Below are positions 26,497 to 35,650 of a stretch of 64,000 nucleotides of DNA, piece by piece. Positions within the stretch are counted from its first letter, which is position 1, and the number at the start of each line of letters is the position of its first letter. Origin of the DNA: Micromonospora phaseoli (lineage in GTDB: Bacteria; Actinomycetota; Actinomycetes; Mycobacteriales; Micromonosporaceae); the NCBI RefSeq assembly GCF_900109115.1, contig NZ_FNYV01000003.1:90843-154842 (forward strand). The letters are read 5' to 3'. A program made the position numbers and the translations under genes. The notes under the pieces were generated by a model. The model saw nothing but the letters and a program-made list of their open reading frames with translations, was not told the DNA's origin and ran no database searches.

Positions 26497-27561
26497 TCAC
26501 GCCGCATCGACGCCGGCGAGGGCGAGCAGTTCCGCGACGAACTCCGCCGGCCGCTCCAGGTGCGGGCTGTGCCCGCAGCCGGCCAGCGTGACCTCCCGGT
26601 AGCTGCCACCGGCGGCGGTGTACCGGTCGAGCACCGCGCGGGTCTGCCCGACCATCGGCTGCGGCGGGCACTCGTCCGGCCCGGGCCAGCCGGGCACCAC
26701 GCCCAGCGCGCCGAGCTGGGCCAGGTCGAACAGGGACGTGTCGGAGACGATCACGTCGTGGTCGCCACGGATCCAGAGCACCGGCGGTTTCGCGGGTACG
26801 GCGATCAGCTGCTCGGCGATCCGGAAGTGGGCGAGTGCGTTGAGCACGCCTCGCCGGCCCGGCGCGGTACCCGGCCAGTTCGGCGACTCCACCGCGTCTC
26901 CGGGGTAGTTGTCCGGGCCGGTCGCGGTGGAGAGGACGCTGTCCAGCAGCAACTCCTCGTCGTCGCCGAGGCAGGCCGGGTCCGCCACGTACGCGGAGCG
27001 CAGGACGCTGCGGGGGCTGGTCCGTGCCTCGGCGCTGCGGTCACCGGCCGCCAGCCGCGCGACGAAGTCGCTGCTCGCCGTACCGGCGCCGGTCCCGGCG
27101 AAGTCCGGCGTGGTCGGGCCGCCGGCCAGGTCGCGGGTGCCACCGAAGCCGTACGGCGACACCGGCGCCGCGAGCAGCAGCCCGGCCAGCCGGTCGGGGT
27201 GGTCCACCAGCAGCCGCATCGCCACTCCCCCGCCGAGCGAGTGGCCGACCACCACGGGCCGGGCACCTTCGGCGAACAGGGACGGCTCGTCGAGCAGGGC
27301 GGCCACGTCGTCGGCGAAATCGGTCAGCCCCCGGCTGCCGTCCACCGGCGCGGTCTGCGTACCGCCGTAGCCGCGCAGGTCCGGCGCGACCACCCGCAGC
27401 GTCGCCGGCAGCCGCCGCACCAGCGGCTCCCAGAAGGCGGCCGACGAGCAGTTGCCGTGCACCAGCAGCACCGGCACTCCGTCAGCGGGTCCGGCGACCC
27501 GGACGGCCTGCTTGATTCCGTTCGCGGTCACGACGTGCTGCTCGGCCCTCATCCGCGGCAT
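26497..27561 (-). CDS. Alpha/beta hydrolase
   Basis: 354 residues from the ATG at 27561 (27552 is an alternative, and further upstream starts give a poorly conserved leader). Oxyanion motif LLVHGNCSS, nucleophile GHSLGG, acid in RGDHDVIV, histidine in CGHSPH. This is the layout of the broad haloalkane dehalogenase/epoxide hydrolase/esterase group. Long inserted lid between about residues 140 and 225. Substrate unknown. It stands between the FHA gene and the fused dehydrogenase on the same strand, with 131 bases to the latter. Confidence 0.8.
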   Translation of the reverse strand: MPRMRAEQHVVTANGIKQAVRVAGPADGVPVLLVHGNCSSAAFWEPLVRRLPATLRVVAPDLRGYGGTQTAPVDGSRGLTDFADDVAALLDEPSLFAEGARPVVVGHSLGGGVAMRLLVDHPDRLAGLLLAAPVSPYGFGGTRDLAGGPTTPDFAGTGAGTASSDFVARLAAGDRSAEARTSPRSVLRSAYVADPACLGDDEELLLDSVLSTATGPDNYPGDAVESPNWPGTAPGRRGVLNALAHFRIAEQLIAVPAKPPVLWIRGDHDVIVSDTSLFDLAQLGALGVVPGWPGPDECPPQPMVGQTRAVLDRYTAAGGSYREVTLAGCGHSPHLERPAEFVAELLALAGVDAA

Positions 27562-27653
27562 GGTGCCACGATCGATCCGGCCGGTCCAGGTGGCCGACCC
27601 CCACATACCGCGCCCGACGATGGCGGCCGACACCGTCAGCGGCGGCGGCACCG

Positions 27654-28118
27654 TCAGCGGCGGGCAGCGCCCACGGCTGACGGGTCCGGCACGCCGGGCT
27701 GCCCGGGTACCACCGGCGTCGCGACCGCGACGCGCAGTGGCATGGTCGGCCGCCGCTCCTGGCGCGGCAGTCCGAAGCTGAGGCCCACCGGGTCGGTCCG
27801 GGCCAACCCCGGATCGAAGAACCTCAGCTCGGTACGGCCGATCCGGATCACGTCGCCGTCGCTGAGCCGGGCCACGCCGGTGATCCGGAGATCGTTCACC
27901 CAGGTGCCGTTCGTGGAGGCGAGGTCGACCAGGGACACGCCTTCACCGGCCAGCCAGATCTCGGCGTGCCGGCGGCTCAGGTGCGGGTCGTGCACGACGA
28001 CGTCGACCGACGGGTCGCGGCCGATCACCTGTGGCCGCGCAAGCAGCCGGAAACTCAGCCCTCGCATCGGCCCAGCAGCCACCGTCAGCAGCGGCATCAG
28101 TTGCGGATGTTCATCCAT
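27654..28118 (-). CDS. FHA-domain protein
   Basis: 154 residues. A forkhead-associated domain at about 12-100 shows IGRDPSVDV, LSRRHAEI and STNGTWVN, the phosphothreonine-binding residues Arg, Ser, His and Asn/Gly. It should bind a phosphorylated partner of a Ser/Thr kinase. The remaining C-terminal part is Pro/Ala/Arg-rich. ATG at 28118 with GGAGG 11 bases upstream; the longer in-frame reading upstream looks non-coding. No kinase gene is nearby. Confidence 0.82.
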   Translation of the reverse strand: MDEHPQLMPLLTVAAGPMRGLSFRLLARPQVIGRDPSVDVVVHDPHLSRRHAEIWLAGEGVSLVDLASTNGTWVNDLRITGVARLSDGDVIRIGRTELRFFDPGLARTDPVGLSFGLPRQERRPTMPLRVAVATPVVPGQPGVPDPSAVGAARR

Positions 28119-28301
28119 GGGCAGTCCTACCTCCACCCCGCGCGGCCACCCCCGGGTCAGCCTGTCATCACCGGGCGGCCGTCTCCACCGCCAGCCGGCC
28201 GTCTCTTGGTGACCGGGCGGGCACCTTCTGAGCGAACCTTGCGGAGGCCACATCCGGAAACCGCCCGACGGTGGATCGGGTTCGCCCCGGTTCAGCACCC
28301 C

Positions 28302-28330
28302 TACCAGTGAGTAATTCTCGGGTCTAGACT
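28302..28330 (+). promoter_or_regulatory. Promoter of the aldehyde dehydrogenase gene
   Basis: TAGACT at 28325-28330 is six bases from the ATG, the spacing of a leaderless actinobacterial promoter. TACCAGTGAGTA at 28302-28313 matches 9 of 12 bases of the ccr/ecm operator, a weak possible extra regulon member. Confidence 0.4.
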
Positions 28331-28336
28331 TCCGCC

Positions 28337-29836
28337 ATGACGGCTGTGCGGCTCCCTGGCACCCCGGTGATCGAGGACGACCACCTGATCTCGACCAGCC
28401 CGGCGACGGGCGACGAAGCGGGTCGCGTCCCGATCGCCACCACGGTGGACATCGAGCGCGCCGTCGAGCGGGCCCGAGCAGCCGGTCAGTGGTGGGCGGC
28501 GCTCGGCTTCACCGGGCGGCGGGAGCGGCTGCTGCGTTGGCGCGGCCTGCTGGCGCAGCGGATGGAGCAGTTGGCGGCGCTGATCCACGCGGAGAGCGGC
28601 AAGCCGGTCGCCGACGCCCTCGTCGAGATCGTGACCGCCGTGGAACACGTCGACTGGGCGGCCCGCAACGCCCGGCGGGTGCTGGGCCCCCGTCGGGTCC
28701 GCTCCCGGCTCATCCTGGCGGAGTTCTCGGCCCACCTGGAGTACCAGCCACACGGGGTGGTCGGCGTCATCGGGCCCTGGAACTATCCCGTCTTCACCCC
28801 CATCGGCTCCGTCGCGTACGCGCTGGCGGCCGGCAACGCGGTGGTCTTCAAGCCCAGCGAGTACACCCCGGTCGTCGGCCAGTGGCTGGTCGACAGCTTC
28901 GCCGAGGTGGTACCCGAACAGCCCGTCTTCACCGCCGTGCACGGCCTCGGCGAGGTCGGCGCGGCGCTCTGCCGAGCCGGCGTCGACAAGGTCGCCTTCA
29001 CCGGATCGACGGCCACCGCGAAGCGGGTGATGGCGGCCTGCGCCGAGTCGCTCACGCCGGTGCTGCTGGAGGCCGGCGGCAAGGACGCCATGATCGTGGA
29101 CACTGACGCCGACCTGGACGCCGCCGCCGAGGCGTGCGTCTGGGGCGCGATGACCAACGCCGGGCAGACCTGCATCGGCATCGAGCGGGCGTACGCCGTG
29201 GAGCCGATCTTCGACGCCTTCGTCGACAAGGTCGTCGAGCGCGCCGGCCGCCTCACCGTCGGCCCCGACGACGCCGACATCGGCCCGATCACCATGCCCA
29301 GTCAGCTCGACGTCATCCGGCGGCACATCGAGGACGCGCTGGCACGCGGCGGCCGGGCCGCCCTCGGCGGGCCGGACGCGGTGCGGCCCCCGTACGCCCA
29401 CCCGACCGTGCTGGTGGAGGTGCCGGAGGAGTCTGTCGCGGTACGCGAGGAGACCTTCGGACCCACCCTGACCATCAACCGGGTCCGCGACGCCGACGAG
29501 GCCCTGACCCGGGCCAACGCCCTGCCGTACGGGCTGGGTGGTTCGGTCTTCGGTCAGCGGCGCGCGGTCGCGATCGCCCGGCGGCTACGCTCCGGCATGG
29601 CCTCGGTCAACTCGACCCTCACCTTCGCCGGCATGTCCACCCTGCCGTTCGGCGGGGTCGGCGAGTCGGGCTTCGGCCGCATCCACGGCGAGGACGGGCT
29701 ACGCGAGTTCGCCCGGGCCAAGTCGGTCACCCGGCGCCGGGCCCGTTCGCTGCTGCCCTCGACCACGTTCGAACGCACCCCGGCCGACGTCGCCCGCCTG
29801 GTCAAGACGATCAAGATGCTGTACGGCAGGAGCTAG
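28337..29836 (+). CDS. Aldehyde dehydrogenase family protein
   Basis: 499 residues. The N-terminal NAD-binding domain includes GPWNYPV and [11 protein letters not shown]. The glutamate segment reads [12 protein letters not shown] and the catalytic cysteine is in [12 protein letters not shown]. The end has [12 protein letters not shown]. This resembles succinate-semialdehyde or long-chain aldehyde dehydrogenases; the C-terminal basic tail suggests possible membrane association. It oxidises an aldehyde to an acid with NAD(P). Its stop codon overlaps the stop of the convergent nucS gene in a CTAG. Confidence 0.88.
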   Translation: MTAVRLPGTPVIEDDHLISTSPATGDEAGRVPIATTVDIERAVERARAAGQWWAALGFTGRRERLLRWRGLLAQRMEQLAALIHAESGKPVADALVEIVTAVEHVDWAARNARRVLGPRRVRSRLILAEFSAHLEYQPHGVVGVIGPWNYPVFTPIGSVAYALAAGNAVVFKPSEYTPVVGQWLVDSFAEVVPEQPVFTAVHGLGEVGAALCRAGVDKVAFTGSTATAKRVMAACAESLTPVLLEAGGKDAMIVDTDADLDAAAEACVWGAMTNAGQTCIGIERAYAVEPIFDAFVDKVVERAGRLTVGPDDADIGPITMPSQLDVIRRHIEDALARGGRAALGGPDAVRPPYAHPTVLVEVPEESVAVREETFGPTLTINRVRDADEALTRANALPYGLGGSVFGQRRAVAIARRLRSGMASVNSTLTFAGMSTLPFGGVGESGFGRIHGEDGLREFARAKSVTRRRARSLLPSTTFERTPADVARLVKTIKMLYGRS

Positions 29837-30492
29837 AAGAGGGTCAGCTCGTCTCGCTCGATGCCGCGCAGCCGGTTGTAGTCCACCGCCACGCAGCGGA
29901 TTCCCCGGTCCGTGGCGAGCACCCGGGCCTGCGGCTTGATCTCCTGGGCGGCGAAGACACCGGCGACCGGGGCGAGCAGCGGATCCCGGTTGAGCAGTTC
30001 GAGATAGCGGGTGAGCTGCTCCACGCCGTCGATCTCGCCACGACGCTTCACCTCGACGGCGACCGTGCCCTGGTTGGCGTCCCGGCAGAGCAGGTCGACC
30101 GGGCCGATGGCGGTCATGTACTCGCGGCGGATCAGGGTGTACCCGTCGCCCAACGTCTCCGGGTTGGCCGCCAGCAACTCCTGCAGGTGCGCCTCGACGC
30201 CGTCCTTGCGCAGCCCCGGGTCGACCCCCAGGTCGTACGAGGTGTCCTGGAAGATCTCCTCCAGGGTGATCCGCAACTCCTCGCCGGCCTTGTTGACCAC
30301 CCGCCAGACGCCGGGTGCCTCCTCCAGCCGGCACGGCGGACTCATCCAGTTCAGGGGCTTGTAGGCCCGGTCGTCGGCGTGGATGGAGACCGACCCGTCC
30401 GCCTTCACCATCAACAGCCGGGTCGCCGGCGGCAGGTGGGCCGAGAGCCGTCCGACGTAGTCCACCGAGCATTTCGCAATGACCAACCGCAC
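29833..30492 (-). CDS. nucS: Mismatch-specific endonuclease NucS (EndoMS)
   Basis: 219 residues. N-terminal DNA-binding and dimerisation domain (about 1-110), C-terminal RecB-like nuclease with Asp133 (GPVDLLC), Glu147 and Lys149 (EVKRRG) and QLTRYLE. NucS cuts both strands at mismatches and replaces MutS/MutL in actinobacteria. The C-terminal LTLF resembles the beta-clamp-binding tail reported for this family. Convergent with the aldehyde dehydrogenase, with overlapping stop codons. Confidence 0.93.
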   Translation of the reverse strand: MRLVIAKCSVDYVGRLSAHLPPATRLLMVKADGSVSIHADDRAYKPLNWMSPPCRLEEAPGVWRVVNKAGEELRITLEEIFQDTSYDLGVDPGLRKDGVEAHLQELLAANPETLGDGYTLIRREYMTAIGPVDLLCRDANQGTVAVEVKRRGEIDGVEQLTRYLELLNRDPLLAPVAGVFAAQEIKPQARVLATDRGIRCVAVDYNRLRGIERDELTLF

Positions 30493-30560
30493 CCGAGCAG
30501 GGTAGCGGAGTCACCGGGCAGCGCCACCGAGCGCCACTGGCGTGCCGGTGCGATGCTGGG

Positions 30561-31184
30561 ATGGTGCTCGAAGTGCTCACCGGTACCGGCCTCGCCGCCT
30601 CGGCGGGGTTGAACGCCTACATCCCGCTGCTCATCACGGGTGCGCTGGCCCGCTACACCAGCGTCATCGACCTGCCCGGCGGCTGGCAGTGGCTCGGCAA
30701 CGAATGGGTGCTGGGCATCCTCGCGGTACTGCTCGCCGTCGAGTTCGTCGCGGACAAGGTGCCGGTGGTGGACCACGTCAACGACCTGGTGCAGACGGTG
30801 GTCCGGCCGACCGCCGGCGGCCTCGCCTTCGGCGCCGGCTCGGCCTCGGAGACCGTGACGGTGAACGACCCGGACAGCTTCTTCGCCAGTGGCGGGCAGT
30901 GGCTGCCGGTGCTGGTCGGGGTGCTCATCGCACTGGGCGTACATCTGCTCAAGTCGACCGCCCGGCCGGTCATCAACGCCGCCACCGCCGGCATCGGCGC
31001 ACCGGTGGCGAGCACCGCCGAGGACGCCACCAGCGTGGTCATGTCGCTCGTGGCGATCATCCTGCCGGTGCTGATGCTGGTGTTCCTGGTCGGGTTCGCG
31101 CTCTTCCTGCCCTGGCTGCTACGCCGCCGGGCGGATCGACGCCGGGAGCGACAGGCCGCGCGCGAGGCGGGCTTCCGCGTCTGA
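30561..31184 (+). CDS. DUF4126 membrane protein
   Basis: 207 residues with about five hydrophobic helices and a basic C-terminal tail (RRRADRRRERQ). The N-terminus GLAASAGLNAYIPLL and ADKVPVVDHVND are DUF4126 hallmarks. Small residues and Gly/Ala-rich helices suggest a channel or scaffold, but the function is unknown. It stands alone between divergent nucS and the DUF1540 gene. Confidence 0.85.
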   Translation: MVLEVLTGTGLAASAGLNAYIPLLITGALARYTSVIDLPGGWQWLGNEWVLGILAVLLAVEFVADKVPVVDHVNDLVQTVVRPTAGGLAFGAGSASETVTVNDPDSFFASGGQWLPVLVGVLIALGVHLLKSTARPVINAATAGIGAPVASTAEDATSVVMSLVAIILPVLMLVFLVGFALFLPWLLRRRADRRRERQAAREAGFRV

Positions 31185-31268
31185 CGCCCGTGTACCTGCT
31201 TGACCGAACCGTCCCCGCCACCTGCCCAGAAGCCTAAAATTGGGGCAATCAGCGTAGGAGGTTGGGTC

Positions 31269-31568
31269 ATGACCGCAGCAATGGAGATGCCCCGCGTTCA
31301 GGAATGCGTGGTCGCCGCCTGCGCGTACAACCACACCGGCGACTGCCACGCCTTCGCCATCACCATCGGCAGCCTGGACCACGCCCACTGCCACACCTTC
31401 ATCGAGATGCCCGCCGTCCGCGCCGGCGTCGACGGGCAGATCGCCCAGGTGGGGGCGTGTCAGCGCGCCGACTGCCGGCACAACGAGCAGTTGGAGTGCC
31501 AGGCGCCGTCGATCCGGGTCGGCCCGGACGCCGACATGGCCGACTGCATGACGTACACCCAGCGCTGA
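31269..31568 (+). CDS. DUF1540 cysteine-rich protein
   Basis: 99 residues with two DUF1540-type motifs: CVVAACAYNHTGDCHAFAI and, near the end, CQRADCRHNEQLECQA, each with three or four cysteines plus histidines. This predicts metal binding, probably zinc. AGGAGG at 31256-31261 selects the ATG at 31269. The role is unknown. It is followed by a heptamer repeat array and a dispersed repeat. Confidence 0.87.
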   Translation: MTAAMEMPRVQECVVAACAYNHTGDCHAFAITIGSLDHAHCHTFIEMPAVRAGVDGQIAQVGACQRADCRHNEQLECQAPSIRVGPDADMADCMTYTQR

Positions 31569-31573
31569 CACCC

Positions 31574-31636
31574 GTCCGCCGCCCGCCGCCCGCCGCCCAC
31601 GGTCCGCCGCCCGCCGCCCGCCGCCCGCCGCCCGCC
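31574..31636. repeat. Tandem heptamer repeat (GCCCGCC), nine units
   Basis: Nine consecutive 7-base units of GCCCGCC, with units 1, 4 and 5 diverged (GTCCGCC, GCCCACG, GTCCGCC). It begins just after the DUF1540 stop and ends 21 bases before the dispersed repeat. It is non-coding and likely to vary in copy number. Confidence 0.85.
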
Positions 31637-31657
31637 GCGACGTCGATCGGCTCGGGT

Positions 31658-31714
31658 GTTAACAGGGGCCCCCTGCTATACCTGAGGCGTTAATAGGGGG
31701 CCCTTCCTTACATC
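31658..31714 (-). repeat. Dispersed palindromic repeat, copy 2, overlapping the end of ecm
   Basis: The reverse complement of this stretch matches copy 1 (24143-24198) almost base for base at its start (GATGTAAGGAAGGGCCCCCT) and again at its GTTAAC end. The last codons and TAA stop of ecm (31708-31710) lie inside it. Confidence 0.75.
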
Positions 31715-33714
31715 AGGTCGTTGGACTCGCGGATGACGGTGACCAACTCGTCGATGATGCCGGTGAGCGCGAAGTCCTTCGGCGTGAACACCCGCGCCAC
31801 GCCCGCCGTGCGCAGCACGGCGGCGTCCTCGGCCGGGATGATGCCGCCGACCACCACCGGCAGGTCCGGCCGGCCGGCGGCCCGCAGGCCGTCCAGCACC
31901 GCGGGCACCGCCGCCAGGTGCGAGCCGGAGAGCACGGAGAGCCCGACCAGGTCCACGTCCTCCTCCACGGCGGCGGCCACGATCTGCGCGGCGGTGAGCC
32001 GGATGCCCTGGTAGACCACCTCGAAGCCGGCGTCCCGGGCGCGTACCGCGATCTGTTCGGCGCCGTTGGAGTGACCGTCCAGGCCGGGCTTGCCGACCAG
32101 CAGTCGGAGCCGTCCACTGCCCAGCTCGGCCGCGGTGGCGGTGACCCGGGCACGGACCTCGGCCAGGCCCTCGTCCCCGCCGGCGGCGGCACCGCCGGCC
32201 AGTCCGGTCGGCGCCCGGTACTCGCCGAAGACCTGGCGCAGGGCACCCGCCCACTCGCCGGTGGTCACCCCGGCACGGACGCACTCCTGGGTGGCGGCCA
32301 TCAGGTTCGTCGTGGTCGCGGCGTCCGCCCGGAGCCGGGCCAGTGCCGCGTCCACGGCGGTCGGATCCCGGTCGGCCCGCCACCGGCGTACGGCGTCCGA
32401 TGCGGCTGCCTCGACCGCCGGGTCGACCTGTTCGACCGCCTCGGCACCGGCGACGGTCAGCGGCGACGGCTCGGTCTCGGTGAACCGGTTGACGCCGATG
32501 ACCACGTCGCTACCGGCCTCCATCCGGCGTCGCCGCTGCGCCAGCGAGGCGACCAGGGCGCTCTTGAGGTAGCCGGTCTCCACCGCGGCGACCACGCCGC
32601 CGAGCTCCAGCACCTTCGCCAACTCGACCCGCGCACCGGCGACGATCTCGTCGACCAGCGCGGTCATCACGTGCGAGCCGGCGAAGATGTCCGGGTACTC
32701 CAGCAGGTCCGACTCGTACGCGAGCACCTGCTGCATGCGAAGTGACCACTGCTGGTCCCACGGGCGGGGCAGGCCGAGCGCCTCGTTCCAGGCGGGCAGC
32801 TGCACCGCCCGGGCCCGCGCGTCCCGGGAGAAGGTGACGCCGAGCATCTCCAGCACGATGCGCTGCACGTTGTTCTCCGGCTGGGCCTCGGTCAGGCCGA
32901 GGGAGTTGACCTGCACGCCGTACCGGAAGCGGCGCTGCCGTGGATCCTGCACGCCGTACCGCTCGCGGGTGATCTCGTCCCAGAGCGCACCGAAGGCGCG
33001 CATCTTGGCGATCTCCTCGACGAAGCGCACACCGGCGTTGACGAAGAACGAGATCCGCTGCACCACGTCGCCCATCCGCTGCGCCGGCACCTGGCCGGCG
33101 TCCCGGACCTCGTCGAGCACCGCGACCGCGGTGGCCAGCGCGAAGCCGACCTCCTGCACCGGCGTGGCGCCGGCCTCCTGGAGGTGGTACGAGCAGATGT
33201 TGACCGGGTTCCACCGGGGCATCTCGGCCAGCGTGTACGCGATCACGTCGGCGGTCAGCCGCAGGGAGGCGGCCGGCGGGAAGATGTACGTCCCCCGGGA
33301 GAGGTACTCCTTGATGATGTCGTTCTGCGTGGTGCCCGCGCACCGGGCGAGTTCGGCGCCCTGCTCGGTGGCGACCGCGCCGTAGAGGCCGAGCAGCCAC
33401 ATGGCCGGTGCGTTGATCGTCATCGAGGTGTTCATCTCGGCCAGCGGTATGCCGTCGAAGAGGGTCCGCACGTCGCCCACGTGCGACACCGGGACGCCGA
33501 CCCGGCCGACCTCGCCGGTGGCCAGCTCGTGGTCTGGGTCGTAGCCGGTCTGGGTGGGCAGGTCGAAGGCGACCGAGAGGCCGGTCTGCCCCTTCGCCAG
33601 GTTGCGGCGGAAGAGCGCATTGGTCGCGGCGGCCGACGAGTGCCCCGCGTACGTCCGCATCACCCAGGGGCGGTCGCGCTCCGGCAGCCGGCCCTGGAGT
33701 GGCTTCTCGTCCAT
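31708..33714 (-). CDS. ecm: Ethylmalonyl-CoA mutase
   Basis: 668 residues. A mutase TIM barrel (about 1-520) is followed by a B12-binding domain (about 535-665) with the base-off motif DGHSNG. Tyr22 (VMRTY) and Arg140 (EYLSRGTY) hold the Tyr/Arg positions of carboxylated-substrate mutases. The short N-terminus and PTQTGYDPDH are typical of Ecm, which converts ethylmalonyl-CoA to methylsuccinyl-CoA using adenosylcobalamin. The ATG at 33714 follows a TAAACT box by six bases, so the mRNA is probably leaderless. Its stop codon is supplied by a dispersed repeat. It is 14 kb from ccr but shares its operator. Confidence 0.93.
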   Translation of the reverse strand: MDEKPLQGRLPERDRPWVMRTYAGHSSAAATNALFRRNLAKGQTGLSVAFDLPTQTGYDPDHELATGEVGRVGVPVSHVGDVRTLFDGIPLAEMNTSMTINAPAMWLLGLYGAVATEQGAELARCAGTTQNDIIKEYLSRGTYIFPPAASLRLTADVIAYTLAEMPRWNPVNICSYHLQEAGATPVQEVGFALATAVAVLDEVRDAGQVPAQRMGDVVQRISFFVNAGVRFVEEIAKMRAFGALWDEITRERYGVQDPRQRRFRYGVQVNSLGLTEAQPENNVQRIVLEMLGVTFSRDARARAVQLPAWNEALGLPRPWDQQWSLRMQQVLAYESDLLEYPDIFAGSHVMTALVDEIVAGARVELAKVLELGGVVAAVETGYLKSALVASLAQRRRRMEAGSDVVIGVNRFTETEPSPLTVAGAEAVEQVDPAVEAAASDAVRRWRADRDPTAVDAALARLRADAATTTNLMAATQECVRAGVTTGEWAGALRQVFGEYRAPTGLAGGAAAGGDEGLAEVRARVTATAAELGSGRLRLLVGKPGLDGHSNGAEQIAVRARDAGFEVVYQGIRLTAAQIVAAAVEEDVDLVGLSVLSGSHLAAVPAVLDGLRAAGRPDLPVVVGGIIPAEDAAVLRTAGVARVFTPKDFALTGIIDELVTVIRESNDLM

Positions 33715-33720
33715 GGCCGG

Positions 33721-33726
33721 AGTTTA
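33721..33726 (-). promoter_or_regulatory. -10 box of a leaderless ecm promoter
   Basis: Minus-strand TAAACT, six bases before the ecm ATG. The operator candidate at 33730-33741 begins three bases upstream of it. Confidence 0.5.
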
Positions 33727-33729
33727 AGT

Positions 33730-33741
33730 TACCGTTCAGTA
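33730..33741. promoter_or_regulatory. Operator candidate upstream of ecm
   Basis: TACCGTTCAGTA, the same 12 bases found upstream of ccr (16116-16127). It lies in the -35/-10 spacer of the ecm promoter, a position that gives repression. Confidence 0.5.
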
Positions 33742-33865
33742 GATCGGGCTGTGCGAAACCACACAACCCGATGGAGGTGACGCCCGGGTACGGAACGCCC
33801 TCGATGGTGGCGACCACCACCCCCGGTGCGTACGGCTGCCGACCGGGGGCCGCACACTTGACGGC

Positions 33866-34765
33866 ATGAGTGACGAGGTCGCGATCCACGTCCGGGGGTT
33901 GCGCAAGGCGTACGGCGACACCGTCGCGGTGGCCGGGCTGGACCTGGATGTCCGCCGTGGCGAGGTGTTCGCCCTGCTCGGGCCGAACGGCGCCGGCAAG
34001 ACCACCACCGTGGAGATCCTGGAGGGCTACCGCAACCGGGACGCCGGTGAGGTTCGGGTGCTCGACCTCGACCCCGAGTTGGCCCTCGGGTCGCGGCTGC
34101 GGGGCTCGACCCAACCCCCACGCGCCCCGGGCCACCCGAGGAGCTGGCGTGCCCGGGTGGGCATCGTGCTCCAGGGCACCGGGGAGTTCGACGAGCTGAC
34201 CGTCGCCGAGGTGGTGCGCCACTTCGCCGGCTTCTACCCGGACGCCGAGGACCCGGACAAGGTGATCGAGCGGGTCGGGCTGACCGCCAAGGCCCGGGCC
34301 CGTACGCACACCCTCTCCGGTGGGCAGAAGCGCCGCCTCGACGTGGCACTGGGCATCGTCGGCCGTCCCGAGCTGCTCTTTCTCGACGAGCCGACCACCG
34401 GCTTCGACCCGGAGGCGCGGCACGAGTTCTGGGAGCTGATCCGGGACCTCTCCGCCGCCGGCACCACCATCGTGCTCACCACGCACTACCTGGACGAGGC
34501 CGAGGCGCTCGCCGACCGGGTGGGCGTGATCGCCGGCGGCCGGCTGGTCGAGGTCGCCACCCCGGACCGCCTCGGCAACCGGCAGGAGGCACAGGCAACC
34601 GTCTCCTGGCGTACGCCGGACGGCCGGGTGGAGAGCGCGGAGAGCGCGACGCCGACGGCGCTGGTGGCGGAGCTGGCCGCGCGCTTCGGTGGCGAGGTGC
34701 CGGGCCTGACCGTCACCCGGCCCACCCTGGAGGACATCTACCTGCGGATGATCGGACAACGATGA
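33866..34765 (+). CDS. ABC-2 type exporter, ATP-binding protein
   Basis: 299 residues. Walker A GPNGAGKTTT (39-48), signature LSGGQKRR, Walker B LLFLDEPTTG and the H-loop THYLDEAE. It fits the DrrA/NodI-like exporter ATPase family. Between the helical region and the Q-loop there is an unusual Pro/Arg-rich insertion of about 16 residues (around 76-92). The stop overlaps the permease start in ATGA, so the two form one operon. Substrate unknown; drug or lipid export is typical of the family. Confidence 0.9.
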   Translation: MSDEVAIHVRGLRKAYGDTVAVAGLDLDVRRGEVFALLGPNGAGKTTTVEILEGYRNRDAGEVRVLDLDPELALGSRLRGSTQPPRAPGHPRSWRARVGIVLQGTGEFDELTVAEVVRHFAGFYPDAEDPDKVIERVGLTAKARARTHTLSGGQKRRLDVALGIVGRPELLFLDEPTTGFDPEARHEFWELIRDLSAAGTTIVLTTHYLDEAEALADRVGVIAGGRLVEVATPDRLGNRQEAQATVSWRTPDGRVESAESATPTALVAELAARFGGEVPGLTVTRPTLEDIYLRMIGQR

Positions 34766-35610
34766 GCACCACGACGAGGCCGGCGGCCCCGGTCGCCGCC
34801 ACCGCACCAGCCCGTCGGCTCGGTCCGACCCGTCTCGCCCTGCGTCAGGGTCGACTGGAGATCCGGCAGTTCCTGCGCAGCCGCGAGTCCGTCGTGTTCA
34901 CGCTGGGCTTCCCGCTCATCATGGTGCTGATCTTCGCGTCGATCTTCGACGAGGAGATCGCGCCCGGCGTGAGCTACACCCAGTACTTCATCACCGGCAT
35001 GATCGCGACCGGCCTGATGACGGTCAGCTTCCAGAACCTCGGCATCTGGATCCCGATCGAGCGGGACCGGGGCGTGCTCAAGCGCTACCTGGGCACCCCG
35101 ATGCCGAAATGGGTCTGGTTCGCCGGCAAGGTGCTCATGGTGCTGGTGATCGGCGTCGCGATGACCGCGCTGCTGCTCGCCGTCTCGGTCACCCTGTTCG
35201 ACCTGAACCTGCCGACGGACGCCACCTCCTGGTTGACCTTCGGCTGGGTCTGCGCCCTCGGGATCACCGCCTGCACCCTCTGCGGCATCGCGATCTCGTC
35301 GCTGGCCCGTACCGCGCGCAGCGGCTCGGCGGTGGTCACCCCGATCGCGCTGGTGCTCCAGTTCATCTCCGGCGTCTTCTTCGTCTTCACCAACCTGCCG
35401 AGCTGGATGCAGCAGGTGGCGGCCATCTTCCCGCTCAAATGGATGTGCCAGGGGCTGCGGGCGGTCTTCCTGCCGGAGAGCTTCGGCGCGGACGAACCCG
35501 GCGGCTCGTTCGAGCTGACCCGCGTCGCCCTGGTGCTCGGCGTCTGGTGCGTGATCGGCCTGGTGCTCTGCCTGACCACCTTCCGCTGGACCACCCGCCG
35601 CGACGGCTGA
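34762..35610 (+). CDS. ABC-2 type exporter, permease
   Basis: 282 residues with an Ala/Pro-rich N-terminus and six predicted membrane helices starting around residue 40. The family motif appears as FQNLGIWIPIERDRGVLKR. It pairs with the ATPase encoded just upstream (4-base overlap). The gene ends at a palindromic hairpin shared with the convergent hbd gene. Confidence 0.9.
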   Translation: MSTTTRPAAPVAATAPARRLGPTRLALRQGRLEIRQFLRSRESVVFTLGFPLIMVLIFASIFDEEIAPGVSYTQYFITGMIATGLMTVSFQNLGIWIPIERDRGVLKRYLGTPMPKWVWFAGKVLMVLVIGVAMTALLLAVSVTLFDLNLPTDATSWLTFGWVCALGITACTLCGIAISSLARTARSGSAVVTPIALVLQFISGVFFVFTNLPSWMQQVAAIFPLKWMCQGLRAVFLPESFGADEPGGSFELTRVALVLGVWCVIGLVLCLTTFRWTTRRDG

Positions 35611-35615
35611 GCCAC

Positions 35616-35641
35616 GGGGAGGGCCCGGCCGGGCCCTCCCC
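35616..35641. terminator. Perfect 26-base palindrome between convergent genes
   Basis: GGGGAGGGCCCGG followed directly by its reverse complement. It sits 6 bases after the permease stop and 9 bases before the hbd stop, and probably terminates both transcripts. Confidence 0.65.
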
Positions 35642-35650
35642 GAAGCCGCG

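Noticed and set aside
31574..31636. CRISPR array
   Set aside because: Seven-base units without spacers and without cas genes; it is a simple microsatellite.
24143..31714. A composite transposon bounded by the two inverted repeat copies
   Set aside because: The 7.5 kb between them holds ordinary chromosomal genes, no transposase, and the copies are too short to be IS elements.
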